Below, piece after piece: positions 30,269-39,102 of a DNA stretch of 64,000 bases. The stretch comes from Aquipuribacter nitratireducens. Its GTDB lineage: Bacteria; Actinomycetota; Actinomycetes; Actinomycetales; JBBAYJ01. The DNA lies in the NCBI RefSeq assembly GCF_037860835.1, contig NZ_JBBEOG010000006.1, positions 150,565 through 214,564 of the forward strand. The letters run 5' to 3'. Position 1 is the stretch's first letter; every line of letters begins with the position of its first letter. The position numbers were made by a program, and so were the translations under genes. The notes beneath the pieces were generated by a model. That model ran no database searches and had not been told where the DNA came from. It saw only the letters and a program-made list of their open reading frames with translations.

Positions 30269-31387
30269 CTAGACGAACTCGACCCGCAGCGTCGCGGTCG
30301 TCGGGCGCGACTGGCACATGAGGCGCAGGCCGCGCTCCAGCTCGTCGGGCTCGAGGGCGTAGTTCGCGTCCATCTCGACGTCCCCCTCGACGACGCGCGC
30401 CCGGCACGTGCCGCAGACACCGCCCCGGCACGCGTACGGCGCATCGGCGCGGACCCGGAGGACGGCGTCGAGGACGGTCTCGTCGTCACCCGCGACGCTC
30501 ACGACGCTGCGCCGGCCCGCGAGCAGGACCTCGACCTCGCTGGTCCCGGGAGCGCTCGACGGCCGCTCCCGCCGGGCGACCGGCTCGGCGTGGAACAGCT
30601 CGACGTGGACGTGCGAGCGCTCGACGCCCAGCTCCCCGGTGAGGGTGTCCCGGACCGCTGTCACCATCTCCAGCGGTCCGCAGAGGAACCAGTCGTCGAC
30701 GTCGTCGACGTCGAGGAGCGTCCGGGCGAGCGCGAGGAGGCGGTCGCGGTCGATGCGCCCGCTCAGCAGCGGCGACTCCTGCTCCTCCCGGCTCAGCACG
30801 TTGAGCAGCCGGAAGCGGGCGCCGTGACGATCGCGGAGGTCGTACAGCTCCTCGAGGAACATCACGTCGCGGGCGGTCCGGTTGCCGTACACGAGGGTGA
30901 CGCGGCTGTCGGGCTCCGCGGCGAGGACCGCGCGGGCGATGCCGAGGACCGGCGTGATGCCGCTGCCGGCGACGACACCGGCGACGTGACGGGCGCGGGA
31001 GGGGTCGACGTCGAGGCCGAAGCTGCCGCCGGGGGCGGCGACGTCGAGCGTGTCCCCGGGGCGGAGGTCGGTCGTGGCGTAACGCGTGAAGACGCCCTCG
31101 GGGATCGCCTTGATGCCGACGGTGAGCTCGGTCGCCCCCGGCTCCCCGCACAGGGAGTAGGTGCGGCGCACCTCCTGCCCGTCGAGGACCGCCCGGACGG
31201 TGAGGTGCTGGCCGGGGCGGGCCGTGTAGGTGGCCCGCAGCTCCTCGGGCACGGCGAGGGACACTGCGACCGAGTCGTCGGTGAGCCGCTCCACGGCCGT
31301 GACCCGCAGCGGGTGGAAGGCACCACCGGGCACGTCGGCGGGGGTCGCGGGAGCCTGCCCGGTGGTCTCCGCGGTGGTCTGCGTCAC
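30269..31387 (-). CDS. paaE: 1,2-phenylacetyl-CoA epoxidase, reductase subunit E
   Basis: A 372-residue reductase. An FAD-binding barrel (GQHLTVRAVLDGQEVRRTYS, the RxYS FAD motif) is followed by a NAD-binding domain (VAGSGITPVLGIARAVL) and a C-terminal plant-type [2Fe-2S] ferredoxin domain with CRGGVCGTCRARV and LMCQSRP, giving the C-x4-C-x2-C-x29-C ligands. It passes electrons from NADPH to the PaaA di-iron centre. It is last in the paaABCDE operon; GTG 31387 starts a few nt before the paaD stop, with its neighbour ending at 31391. Confidence 0.93.
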   Translation of the reverse strand: MTQTTAETTGQAPATPADVPGGAFHPLRVTAVERLTDDSVAVSLAVPEELRATYTARPGQHLTVRAVLDGQEVRRTYSLCGEPGATELTVGIKAIPEGVFTRYATTDLRPGDTLDVAAPGGSFGLDVDPSRARHVAGVVAGSGITPVLGIARAVLAAEPDSRVTLVYGNRTARDVMFLEELYDLRDRHGARFRLLNVLSREEQESPLLSGRIDRDRLLALARTLLDVDDVDDWFLCGPLEMVTAVRDTLTGELGVERSHVHVELFHAEPVARRERPSSAPGTSEVEVLLAGRRSVVSVAGDDETVLDAVLRVRADAPYACRGGVCGTCRARVVEGDVEMDANYALEPDELERGLRLMCQSRPTTATLRVEFV

Positions 31388-31390
31388 GGC

Positions 31391-31903
31391 TCAGAACTCC
31401 TTGAAGTGGTCGAACGGCTCGCGGCACGTGAGGCAGCGCCACAGCGACTTGCACGCGGTCGAGGCGAAGCGCGCAAGCTCCTCGGTGTCGGTCCCGCCGC
31501 AGCGGGGGCAGGCGGGGGCCACGCCGGGCCCGAGCCCCGGGCGGTAGCCGAGCTCGAGCGGCACGGGCCCGCCGGCGGCACGCGGGCCGGGCGGCGCGAT
31601 GCCGTACTCGGCGAGCTTGCGGCGGCCGTCGGCGCTCAGCCAGTCCGTCGTCCACGCGGGGTCGAGGACGATGCGCACGTCGACGGCCGGCGCCCCGGCG
31701 GCGAGGAGCGCGCCGCGGACGTCGGCGGTGATCTCGTCCATCGCCGGGCACCCGGAGTACGTGGGGGTGATGTCGACGCGCACGGCGCCGTCGTCGGCGA
31801 CGACGACGTCGCGGAGGACGCCGAGGTCGGCGATGGTGAGGACCGGGATCTCGGGGTCCGTCACCTGCTCGAGGACGCGCACGGCGTCGTCGCGGGCGAG
31901 CAC
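31391..31903 (-). CDS. paaD: 1,2-phenylacetyl-CoA epoxidase subunit D
   Basis: A 170-residue protein with an N-terminal MIP18/SufT-like domain (VLEQVTDPEIPVLTIADLGV, VDITPTYSGCPAMDEITADV) and a C-terminal zinc ribbon (CPRCGGTDTEELARF, CKSLWRCLTCREPFDHFKEF). PaaD is needed for maturation of the epoxidase, probably of its iron or iron-sulfur centres. GTG 31903 begins 2 nt after the paaC stop codon, fixing the start. Confidence 0.92.
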   Translation of the reverse strand: MLARDDAVRVLEQVTDPEIPVLTIADLGVLRDVVVADDGAVRVDITPTYSGCPAMDEITADVRGALLAAGAPAVDVRIVLDPAWTTDWLSADGRRKLAEYGIAPPGPRAAGGPVPLELGYRPGLGPGVAPACPRCGGTDTEELARFASTACKSLWRCLTCREPFDHFKEF

Positions 31904-31905
31904 GG

Positions 31906-32712
31906 CTACCAGCTGGCGCCGGGGTGCGAGCGGGCGACGTGCTGCAGCTCGGCGAGCAGGTAGCCGAGGTGCTCGGTGTGGAGGCCCCGTCGGCCCCCGC
32001 TCGGCGACCACGACGTCACCGGGCGGGTGAGGGTCGCGTCGGCGAGGACGGCGTCGACCGTCGTCTCCCACGTCGCGTGCACGGGCTCGGGGTCCGGCGC
32101 GACCCCGGCGGCGACGAGCCGCGTGACGACGTCGTCGGCCTCCCACAGCTCCGCCGCGTACGCCCACACGGCCTCGAGCCCCGCCTGGACGCGGTCGTGG
32201 GACTCCGGTGTCCCGTCGCCGAGGCGCACGACCCACGTGGCGGCGTGGTCGAGGTGGTACCGCGACTCCTTGACCGCCTTGCGGGCGACCGCCGCGAGCA
32301 CGGGGTCCACCGACGACGACAGGGCCGCGAAGAACGGCACGTGCCAGGCGGACACGAGGAGCTGGCGCGCCATCGTCTGCCCGAAGTCGCCGTTCGGCTG
32401 CTCGACGAGCTGGCACGACAGGAAGTCACGCTCGTCGCGGTGGTAGGCGAGATCGTCCTCGCTGCGGCCCGTGCCGTCGACCTCGCCGACCCTCGTCAGC
32501 AGGGTGCGGGCCTGACCCAGCAGGTCGAGGCCGATGTTGAGGAGGGCGACGTCCTCCTCGATCGTCGGGCCCCGCGCGGCCCACTCCCCGAGCCGCTGGC
32601 CGAGCACGAGCGCGTCGTCGGCGAGGCGCAGGGTGTAGACGGCGAGGTCCTGCGGGTCGACCCCGTCGGGCACGACGGCCTCGGCGGGGCCGACCTCCTC
32701 AGGGGCGGTCAC
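31906..32712 (-). CDS. paaC: 1,2-phenylacetyl-CoA epoxidase subunit C
   Basis: A 268-residue ferritin-like helical bundle, the structural partner of PaaA. Diagnostic segments are LADDALVLGQRLGEWAARGP, EEDVALLNIGLDLLGQARTL, YHRDERDFLSCQLVEQPNGD and KAVKESRYHLDHAATWVVRL. The degenerate metal site is as expected for the non-catalytic subunit. GTG 32712 overlaps the paaB stop by 4 nt. Confidence 0.93.
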   Translation of the reverse strand: MTAPEEVGPAEAVVPDGVDPQDLAVYTLRLADDALVLGQRLGEWAARGPTIEEDVALLNIGLDLLGQARTLLTRVGEVDGTGRSEDDLAYHRDERDFLSCQLVEQPNGDFGQTMARQLLVSAWHVPFFAALSSSVDPVLAAVARKAVKESRYHLDHAATWVVRLGDGTPESHDRVQAGLEAVWAYAAELWEADDVVTRLVAAGVAPDPEPVHATWETTVDAVLADATLTRPVTSWSPSGGRRGLHTEHLGYLLAELQHVARSHPGASW

Positions 32713-32993
32713 AGGTTCTCGACCTCGTCGGGGACGGTGTAGAAGGTCGGGTGCCGGTAGGGCTTGTCGCCCGCGGGGTCGAAGAACGCGTCCTTCTCGT
32801 CGGGGCTGCTCGCCGTGACGTCCTCGGCACGTACGACCCAGATGCTCACGCCCTCCTGCCGACGGGTGTAGACGTCACGGGCGTTGCGCAGGGCGAGGGT
32901 CGCGTCGGCCGCGTGGAGGCTGCCGACGTGCGTGTGGGACAGGCCCCGGCGGCTGCGGACGAAGACCTCCCAGAGGGGCTCCCGGTCGCTCAT
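32709..32993 (-). CDS. paaB: 1,2-phenylacetyl-CoA epoxidase subunit B
   Basis: A 94-residue protein starting [20 protein letters not shown], followed by [25 protein letters not shown] and [20 protein letters not shown]. This is a full-length PaaB, a small subunit that bridges PaaAC heterodimers. ATG 32993 overlaps the paaA stop (ATGA). Confidence 0.94.
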   Translation of the reverse strand: MSDREPLWEVFVRSRRGLSHTHVGSLHAADATLALRNARDVYTRRQEGVSIWVVRAEDVTASSPDEKDAFFDPAGDKPYRHPTFYTVPDEVENL

Positions 32994-33958
32994 GCGGCGC
33001 GCGCCACCGCGGAGCGCCGGGCGGCGTGCGCCGCCGCCGCCTCCCGCACCCACGCGCCCTCGTCGTGGGCGCGCCGCCGGGCCTCGAGGCGCTGGCGGTT
33101 GCAGGGCCCGTCGCCCTTGACCACGCGCATGAACTCGTCCCAGTCGGGCGTGCCGAAGTCGTAGTGGCCACGCTCGTCGTTCCAGCGCAGCTCCGGGTCG
33201 GGGACGCGCAGCCCGAGGAAGTCGGCCTGCGGCGCCGTGACGTCGACGAACTTCTGCCGCAGCTCGTCGTTGCTGAACCGCTTGATGCCCCACGCCATCG
33301 ACTGCGCGCTGTTGGGGGAGGCGTCGTCCGGGGGGCCGAACATCATGAGGGAGGGCCACCAGAACCGGTCGAGGGCGTCCTGCGCCATCCGGCGCTGCGC
33401 CTCGGTGCCGCGCACCAGGGTGAGCATGCCCTCGAAGCCCTGCCGCTGGTGGAAGGACTCCTCCTTGCACACCCGGGTCATGGCGCGGGCGTAGGGACCG
33501 TAGGAGCAGCGCGACAGGGGGACCTGGTTCATGATCGCGGCGCCGTCGACGAGCCAGCCGATCGCCATGGTGTCCGCCCACGTCAGCGTGGGGTAGTTGA
33601 AGATCGTCGAGTACTTCTGCTTCCCCGCGTGGAGGGCGTCGAGCAGGTCCGCGCGGTCCGCGCCGAGCGTCTCGGCGGCCGAGTAGAGGTAGAGGCCGTG
33701 GCCGGCCTCGTCCTGGACCTTCGCGTAGAGGATGGCCTTGCGCCGCAGGCTGGGCGCCCGGGTGATCCAGTTGCCCTCGGGCTGCATGCCGATGATCTCG
33801 GAGTGGGCGTGCTGCGCGATCTGGCGGACGAGCGTCCGGCGGTAGCCCTCCGGCATGGCGTCGCGGGGCTCGATCCGGCCGTCGTCGGCGACGACCGCGT
33901 CGAAGGCGGCCTGCTCGGCGGCGGTGAGGCCGTCGACCCGCTCCTCGGTCACCGTCAT
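32990..33958 (-). CDS. paaA: 1,2-phenylacetyl-CoA epoxidase, catalytic subunit A
   Basis: A 322-residue di-iron oxygenase that converts phenylacetyl-CoA to its ring-1,2-epoxide. Ferritin-like metal-ligand segments are visible: [40 protein letters not shown] (E-x2-H) and [15 protein letters not shown] (E-x2-H). Length is normal for the family. ATG 33958 has an AGGAGG ribosome binding site 6 nt upstream. It leads the minus-strand paaABCDE operon from a promoter with a perfect TTGACA box. Confidence 0.95.
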   Translation of the reverse strand: MTVTEERVDGLTAAEQAAFDAVVADDGRIEPRDAMPEGYRRTLVRQIAQHAHSEIIGMQPEGNWITRAPSLRRKAILYAKVQDEAGHGLYLYSAAETLGADRADLLDALHAGKQKYSTIFNYPTLTWADTMAIGWLVDGAAIMNQVPLSRCSYGPYARAMTRVCKEESFHQRQGFEGMLTLVRGTEAQRRMAQDALDRFWWPSLMMFGPPDDASPNSAQSMAWGIKRFSNDELRQKFVDVTAPQADFLGLRVPDPELRWNDERGHYDFGTPDWDEFMRVVKGDGPCNRQRLEARRRAHDEGAWVREAAAAHAARRSAVARAA

Positions 33959-33978
33959 GAGGTCCTCCTGAAATCCCT

Positions 33979-33992
33979 ACCGCTCGTTCGAG
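33979..33992. promoter_or_regulatory. candidate operator in paaA leader
   Basis: ACCGCTCGTTCGAG lies just downstream of the paaA -10 box and contains the palindrome CTCG-TT-CGAG. The left part matches ACCGNNCGNNCGGT, the core I recall for the TetR-type PaaR of Corynebacterium; the right half is degenerate. CTACCG also occurs in the leader of the nearby tetR gene. Binding here would block transcription start. Confidence 0.45.
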
Positions 33993-33997
33993 AATCC

Positions 33998-34026
33998 ACT
34001 GTGCGACGGCACGACGCCCCTGTCAA
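33998..34026 (-). promoter_or_regulatory. paaABCDE promoter
   Basis: On the minus strand a perfect -35 TTGACA (34021-34026) and a CACAGT -10 (33998-34003) are separated by exactly 17 bp. The start point would fall near 33991, inside the candidate operator. This is the clearest housekeeping-type promoter in the window. Confidence 0.6.
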
Positions 34027-34053
34027 GGGGGAACGGCCCTGCTCAGGGACCGG

Positions 34054-34079
34054 GACACCTGTGTCGCCGACAGGGTGTC
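34054..34079 (-). terminator. imperfect hairpin at the epimerase stop
   Basis: GACACC-TGT pairs with ACA-G-GGTGTC around GTCGCCG, overlapping the stop codon of the minus-strand epimerase gene. It would separate that gene from the downstream paaA promoter. The stem is short, so confidence is modest. Confidence 0.35.
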
Positions 34080-35103
34080 ACCGTCCCGGCGCGAGCGGTG
34101 GTGAGCCGGCGACGCCGCTCGTGGTGCGGGCGCCGCGGACGAGGTCGGCGACCGCGTCGTGCGCGTCGACCGCCGGGCGCCACCCCAGCTCGACGCGGGC
34201 CCGCGTCGTGTCCATCAGCGGGGTCCACACCCCCATGTCGAGCCAGCCGGGGTCGGTGGGCTGCAGGCGCAGTCCCCACGTGGCCGCGACGACGGGGCGC
34301 AGCAGGCCGAGCGGCACCGCGACGGCGCGGCGGGCGCCGAGCGCCCGCACGAGGTCGGCCCCGCTCACCTCGGGTTCACCGGCGACGTTGAGACCGCCCC
34401 GCGGGCGGGCGTGGACGGCGAGGCGGAGCGCCTCGGCGAGGTCCGAGGGGTGGACGACCTGCGTCCGCAGACGGGCGGGCACCGGCAGGGCGGGCAGCGT
34501 CACCCGGCCGAGGACGGCGCGGGGCACGAGCGGCCCGAGGAAGTAGCGGCCGATCTCGGCCCCGGCGCCGCGCTGGACGACGACGGCAGGCCGCACCCGG
34601 GTGACGGAGAGCCTGTCCTCACCCGCCTCGAGGTCGTCGAGGTAGCGCTCCGCCGCCGCCTTCTGCCGGCTGTACGGCGAGCCGCTCACGCCGCCCGTGG
34701 GCCAGGACTCGTCGACGCGGCGGTCCTTGGGCCCGGGGCTGTACGCCCCGACGCTGCTGACGTGCACGAGGTGCGGCACACCGGCGTCGAGCAGCGCGGC
34801 GGTCAGCGTGCGGAGCCCACCGAGGTTGACCCGGCGCAGGGACGGCTCGTCCCGCGACGGCTGGATCCGCCACGCGAGGTGCACGGCGACGTCGCAGCCG
34901 CGGGCGGCGGCCGCGACGCGGCCACGCGACGCCGGGTCGCCCAGGTCCGCCGCCACCCACGTCGCCCCCGACCACGGCCGGAGGGAGGTGTCGGGCGGGC
35001 GTCGGACGACGCCGACGACCTCCTCGACGTGGGGGTCGGCGAGGAGGGCGGGCAGCAGGGCGGAACCGACGTTGCCGGTGGCCCCGGTGAGGAGGACGCG
35101 CAC
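34078..35103 (-). CDS. NAD-dependent epimerase/dehydratase-like SDR protein
   Basis: A 341-residue extended SDR. VRVLLTGATGNVGSALLPAL gives the TGxxGxxG nucleotide-binding motif at the very N-terminus, VHVSSVGAYSPG and SPYSRQKAAAERYL supply the Ser/Tyr/Lys catalytic set (YxxxK as YSRQK), and VRPAVVVQ follows. The substrate cannot be told. GTG 35103 puts the Rossmann strand at residue 1, as usual; GTG 35139 would add 12 residues. It sits between the two halves of the paa cluster but has no known role in that pathway. Confidence 0.82.
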   Translation of the reverse strand: MRVLLTGATGNVGSALLPALLADPHVEEVVGVVRRPPDTSLRPWSGATWVAADLGDPASRGRVAAAARGCDVAVHLAWRIQPSRDEPSLRRVNLGGLRTLTAALLDAGVPHLVHVSSVGAYSPGPKDRRVDESWPTGGVSGSPYSRQKAAAERYLDDLEAGEDRLSVTRVRPAVVVQRGAGAEIGRYFLGPLVPRAVLGRVTLPALPVPARLRTQVVHPSDLAEALRLAVHARPRGGLNVAGEPEVSGADLVRALGARRAVAVPLGLLRPVVAATWGLRLQPTDPGWLDMGVWTPLMDTTRARVELGWRPAVDAHDAVADLVRGARTTSGVAGSPPLAPGR

Positions 35104-35219
35104 CCGTCCCACCCTCGTCGGGGCGTCCCCGACGTGCACGCGCTCGCGACCGGACCGGTGTCCGGCGCCGACACGCCGCGCGACCTGCGCGGACGCTGCC
35201 CGGGTGGGGCTCCGCGACG

Positions 35220-35236
35220 CTACCGTTGCGCGCTAG
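35220..35236. promoter_or_regulatory. candidate autoregulatory operator/promoter of tetR gene
   Basis: CTACCG-TTGCG-CGCTAG is a 6-5-6 imperfect palindrome (one mismatch) that overlaps a TACCGT -10-like box at 35221-35226 and ends 9 nt before the GTG-free ATG leader of the TetR gene. GGGAGG at 35237-35242 is the ribosome binding site. Confidence 0.4.
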
Positions 35237-35245
35237 GGAGGACGC

Positions 35246-35854
35246 ATGAGCGGTACCGACGGGGTCAGGCAGCGTGGTCGACCTGCTCGCCACTCGCTCG
35301 ACGAGCTGGTGCAGATCGTCGCGGAGGAGTTCATCGAGCGCGGGTACGACGCCACGTCGATGGAGGACCTCGCCCGCGCGACCGGCCTCACGAAGGCCGC
35401 GCTCTACCACCACGTGCCGGGCAAGGAGCAGTTCCTGCGCCTCGCCGTGGCGCGTGGTGTCGACGCCCTCGAGGCCGCCTTCGACGAGGCGGAGCAGCAG
35501 CCGCGGCCCGCCATCGAGCAGCTGGAGACCGTGGTGCGCCGCAGCGTCGACGTTCTCGTCGACAACCTGCCGTACGTCACCCTGCTCCTGCGGGTGCGGG
35601 GCAACACCGAGACCGAGCAGTGGGCGCTCGCCCGCCGCCGCGACCTCGACGCCCGCGCCGCCGCCCTCACGAGCAAGGCGGCCGCCGACGGCGACCTCGA
35701 CCCGGAGATCGACGCGCGGCTCGTGACGCGGCTCGTCTTCGGCGCCGTCAACTCCCTCACCGAGTGGTACCGGCCCGACGGGCAGACGCCGCCGCAGGCG
35801 GTCGCCGACGTGCTGAGCCGCATGCTGGTGGAGGGGCTGCGGCCCCGCCCCTGA
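35246..35854 (+). CDS. TetR/AcrR family regulator, candidate PaaR
   Basis: A 202-residue regulator. The N-terminal helix-turn-helix (about 15-60) reads LVQIVAEEFIERGYDATSME, DLARATGLTKAALYHHVPGK, a classic TetR motif. The C-terminal ligand domain with VRRSVDVLVDNLPYVTLLLR and FGAVNSLTEWYRPDG resembles regulators of CoA-thioester catabolism. Position between the two divergent paa operons and in front of the PaaH-PaaI gene makes phenylacetyl-CoA the likely effector. ATG 35246 has GGGAGG 3-8 nt upstream. Confidence 0.85.
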   Translation: MSGTDGVRQRGRPARHSLDELVQIVAEEFIERGYDATSMEDLARATGLTKAALYHHVPGKEQFLRLAVARGVDALEAAFDEAEQQPRPAIEQLETVVRRSVDVLVDNLPYVTLLLRVRGNTETEQWALARRRDLDARAAALTSKAAADGDLDPEIDARLVTRLVFGAVNSLTEWYRPDGQTPPQAVADVLSRMLVEGLRPRP

Positions 35855-35887
35855 CACCGTCGTGCCGTGCCGCGCCGCCCCCCGACC

Positions 35888-35950
35888 TTGACGCTGCCGG
35901 GGCCGGACGCGTTACATGGTCGCGACCGTTCCCGACCGTGCGGTCAGGAA
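35888..35950 (+). promoter_or_regulatory. promoter and palindromic operator of paaHI-paaJ-paaZ operon
   Basis: A TTGACG -35 (35888-35893) and TTACAT -10 (35912-35917) with an 18-bp spacer are followed at 35929-35950 by TTCCCGACCGTGCGGTCAGG plus AA, a 22-bp palindrome with one mismatch per arm. The inner GACCG-TG-CGGTC is perfect. The layout, an operator just downstream of the start point, matches that of paaA. Confidence 0.55.
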
Positions 35951-35984
35951 ACACCGGGGCCGACGGTCCCTGCGAGGAGGCGGC

Positions 35985-37877
35985 GTGACGTCGGAGACGA
36001 CGACCCGGACCGTCGTCGGGGTCGTCGGCGCGGGGACGATGGGCGCCGGGATCGCGCACGTCGCCGCCGCGGCGGGCCACGACACCCTGCTCCTCGACGC
36101 CCGCGACGGCGCCGCGGCCGCCGCCGTCGAGCAGGTGGGCCGGCGGGTCCGCCGGTCGGTCGAGAAGGGCCGGCTGGACGAGGCCGACGCCGAGGCGCTG
36201 CTCGCACGCCTGCGGCCCGCTGCCGACCTCACCGACCTCGCGGGCTGCGGGCTCGTCGTGGAGGCGGTCGTGGAGGACCCCGCCGTCAAGCAGGAGCTGC
36301 TCCGCGAGCTCGCCGGGGTGGTCGCCGCCGACACCCTGCTCGCGACCAACACGTCCTCGCTGTCGGTGGGGGCGATCGCGACGGCGCTGCCCCGGCCCGG
36401 TCGGGTGCTCGGCCTGCACTTCTTCAACCCCGCGCCGCTCATGCGGCTGGTCGAGGTCGTGCGCGCCCCCTCGACCGACCAGGCCGCCGTCGACGCCGCC
36501 GTCGCGCTCGTCGCGGCGTGGGGCAAGACCCCCGTCGTCTGCGCGGACACCCCCGGCTTCGTCGTCAACCGGGTCGCCCGGCCCTACTACGGGGAGGCGT
36601 TCCGGCTGCTCGCCGACCCGGTCGGGGGTCTCGACCCCGCGACGGTCGACGCGCTCCTCACGGGGGCGGGCGGGTTCCCGATGGGCCCGTGCGCCCTCAC
36701 CGACCTCATCGGGCAGGACGTCAACGCCGCCGTCAACCGGGCCGTGTGGGAGGGCTTCGACCGCGACCCGCGCTTCACGCCGTCCGTCGTGCAGGACGCG
36801 CTCGTGGCCGCGGGCACCCTCGGTCGCAAGAGCGGTCGCGGCTTCCTCGACCACACCGAGGGCGCCGACGCGCCGCAGCCCGCGACCGTCGAGCCGTGCA
36901 CGGGCCCCGCGCTGCGGCCCGGACGGGGCCTGGATCCCCTCGCGCGCCGCGCCGGCTGGCACGACCAGGGCGAGGAGCCCGGCAGCGTCGAGGTCGTGCC
37001 GACCGACGGGCGCACCGCCGCCGCGGTCGAGGCGGCCCTCGGTCGACCCGTCGTGGTGCTCGACGCCGTCCGGGACCCTGCCACCGCGACCCGGGTCGGC
37101 GCGGTCGCCTCCCCCGCCTGCCCGCCCGGGGCCCTCGCGGCGCTGGCCGCCGCCCTCGCGCCCGCGGGTGTGGCCGTCTCCCCCCTCCCCGACGTGCCGG
37201 GCCTCGTCGTCGCGCGCACCGCGGCCGCCCTCGTCGCCGCGGCCGAGGACGCCGTCGAGTCGGGCGTCACCGACCGGGCCGGCGTCGACCGGGCGATGGA
37301 GCTCGGCGCAGGACACCCCGCGGGCCCGCTCGCCTGGGGGCGGGACCTCGGCGACCGCTGGGTCGTCGGCGTCCTCGACGCGCTCCACGCCGCCGAGCCC
37401 ACGGGGCGCTACCGCGTCCCCGCGACGCTGCGGGCGCGCGCCATGCTCGCCGCCGACCGGGTGTCGCGCGGCCTCGGCATCGGGCTCGTCGCGGCCGGGC
37501 CCGGGCACGGGACCGTGCGGGCCACGGTGACCGAGACGTGGCTCAACGGCTTCGGCATCGTCCACGGCGGGCTCGTGGCGGTCCTCGCCGACACCGCCCT
37601 CGCCGTCGCGTGCAACAGCCACGGCCCGCTCACCGTCGGCGCCGGTCTCGACGTCGTGTGGGTGTCACCGGGCCGCACCGGGGACGTGCTCGTCGCCGAG
37701 GCCCGCGAGCGCGTGCGCTACGGCGCCGGCGCGCGCAACGGCGTGTACGACATCACGGTGCGGCGCGACGACGGCTCCGGGACCGGGGACGTCGTCGCGG
37801 AGGTCCGCGGCCGCACCCGCTCCGTCGGTCCCGTCCCCGCCCCGAGCCCCGACAGCCCCCCACAGGAGGACACGTGA
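35985..37877 (+). CDS. PaaH-PaaI fusion: 3-hydroxyadipyl-CoA dehydrogenase plus hot-dog thioesterase
   Basis: A 630-residue fusion. Residues 1-190: NAD-binding 3HCDH domain with [16 protein letters not shown] and [30 protein letters not shown]. Residues about 190-470: two C-terminal 3HCDH domains ([20 protein letters not shown] is the first). Residues about 480-620: PaaI-like thioesterase with [20 protein letters not shown] and [15 protein letters not shown] [16 protein letters not shown]. PaaH oxidises 3-hydroxyadipyl-CoA; PaaI removes CoA from dead-end products. They are separate genes in the classical pathway. GTG 35985 has GAGGAGG 5 nt upstream. Confidence 0.88.
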   Translation: MTSETTTRTVVGVVGAGTMGAGIAHVAAAAGHDTLLLDARDGAAAAAVEQVGRRVRRSVEKGRLDEADAEALLARLRPAADLTDLAGCGLVVEAVVEDPAVKQELLRELAGVVAADTLLATNTSSLSVGAIATALPRPGRVLGLHFFNPAPLMRLVEVVRAPSTDQAAVDAAVALVAAWGKTPVVCADTPGFVVNRVARPYYGEAFRLLADPVGGLDPATVDALLTGAGGFPMGPCALTDLIGQDVNAAVNRAVWEGFDRDPRFTPSVVQDALVAAGTLGRKSGRGFLDHTEGADAPQPATVEPCTGPALRPGRGLDPLARRAGWHDQGEEPGSVEVVPTDGRTAAAVEAALGRPVVVLDAVRDPATATRVGAVASPACPPGALAALAAALAPAGVAVSPLPDVPGLVVARTAAALVAAAEDAVESGVTDRAGVDRAMELGAGHPAGPLAWGRDLGDRWVVGVLDALHAAEPTGRYRVPATLRARAMLAADRVSRGLGIGLVAAGPGHGTVRATVTETWLNGFGIVHGGLVAVLADTALAVACNSHGPLTVGAGLDVVWVSPGRTGDVLVAEARERVRYGAGARNGVYDITVRRDDGSGTGDVVAEVRGRTRSVGPVPAPSPDSPPQEDT

Positions 37878-39091
37878 ACGACGCCGAGAGCCGCACCGCG
37901 TGGCTCGTGGACGGGGTCCGCACCCCGGTCGGCCGCTACGGCGGCGCCCTGGCGGCCGTCCGGCCCGACGACCTCGCCGCCCACGTCGTCGCCGCGCTGC
38001 GGGAACGGCAGCCGGGCGTCGACTGGGACCGGGTCGACGAGGTCGTCCTCGGCTGCGCGAACCAGGCGGGGGAGGACAACCGCGACGTGGCCCGGATGGC
38101 GCTGCTGCTCGCCGGGCTGCCCGACACCACCCCCGGGATCACCGTCAACCGGCTGTGCGCGTCCGGCGCCGACGCCGTCGCGCACGCCGCCCGCATGGTC
38201 CGCACCGGGGAGGCCGACTGCGTCGTCGCGGGCGGCGTCGAGTCGATGAGCCGCGCCCCGTTCGTCATGGGCAAGGCGGAGACCGCGTTCGACCGGCGTG
38301 CGGAGGTCCACGACACGACGATCGGCTGGCGGTTCGTCAACCCCCGCATGCGCGAGGCCCACGGCACGGACTCGATGGGCGAGACCGCCGAGAACGTCGC
38401 GGAGGACCACGGCGTCGCCCGCGAGGACCAGGACGCGTACGCGCTGCGCTCGCAGCAGCGCTACGGCGCCGCGCGCGACGCCGGCTGGTTCGACGGCGAG
38501 ATCGTCCCGGTCCCGGTGCCGCAGCGGAAGGGCGACCCCGTCGTCGTCGACGCCGACGAGCACCCCCGCCCGGGCACGACCGCCGAGCAGCTCGCCCGGC
38601 TGCGGCCGGCGTTCCGCGCGGGCGGGAGCGTCACCGCCGGCAACTCCTCCGGCGTCAACGACGGCGCCGCCGCGCTGCTCGTCGCGAGCGAGGCCTTCGT
38701 CCAGCGGCACGGCCTGGAGCCCCTCGCGCGGGTGACCGGTGCCGCGAGCGCCGGGGTCCCGCCCCGCGTCATGGGTGTCGGCCCGGTGCCGGCCACCGAG
38801 AAGCTGCTCGGGCGCGCCGGGCTCGGGATCGGCGACGTCGACCTCGTCGAGCTCAACGAGGCGTTCGCCGCGCAGGTGCTCGCCGTGCTCCGCGGGCTCG
38901 GTCTGCCGGACGACGCCGAGCACGTCAACCCGCACGGCGGGGCCATCGCCGTCGGGCACCCGCTCGGCATGAGCGGGGCCAGGCTCGCGCTCACCGCCGC
39001 CCGCGCCCTCGCCCACCGCGAGGCCCGCCGCGCCGTCGTCACGATGTGCGTCGGGGTCGGGCAGGGCGTGTCCCTGCTGCTGGAACGCTGA
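37874..39091 (+). CDS. paaJ: acetyl-CoA C-acyltransferase, 3-oxoadipyl-CoA thiolase
   Basis: A 405-residue thiolase. Catalytic residues are all in place: nucleophile Cys95 in [12 protein letters not shown], the [19 protein letters not shown]is loop, and the second Cys in [32 protein letters not shown] is typical of the PaaJ/PcaF group, which cleaves 3-oxoadipyl-CoA to succinyl-CoA and acetyl-CoA. GTG 37874 overlaps the fusion gene stop and has a strong AGGAGG. Clear operon member. Confidence 0.92.
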   Translation: MNDAESRTAWLVDGVRTPVGRYGGALAAVRPDDLAAHVVAALRERQPGVDWDRVDEVVLGCANQAGEDNRDVARMALLLAGLPDTTPGITVNRLCASGADAVAHAARMVRTGEADCVVAGGVESMSRAPFVMGKAETAFDRRAEVHDTTIGWRFVNPRMREAHGTDSMGETAENVAEDHGVAREDQDAYALRSQQRYGAARDAGWFDGEIVPVPVPQRKGDPVVVDADEHPRPGTTAEQLARLRPAFRAGGSVTAGNSSGVNDGAAALLVASEAFVQRHGLEPLARVTGAASAGVPPRVMGVGPVPATEKLLGRAGLGIGDVDLVELNEAFAAQVLAVLRGLGLPDDAEHVNPHGGAIAVGHPLGMSGARLALTAARALAHREARRAVVTMCVGVGQGVSLLLER

Positions 39092-39102
39092 GGAGGAGAC
39101 CC

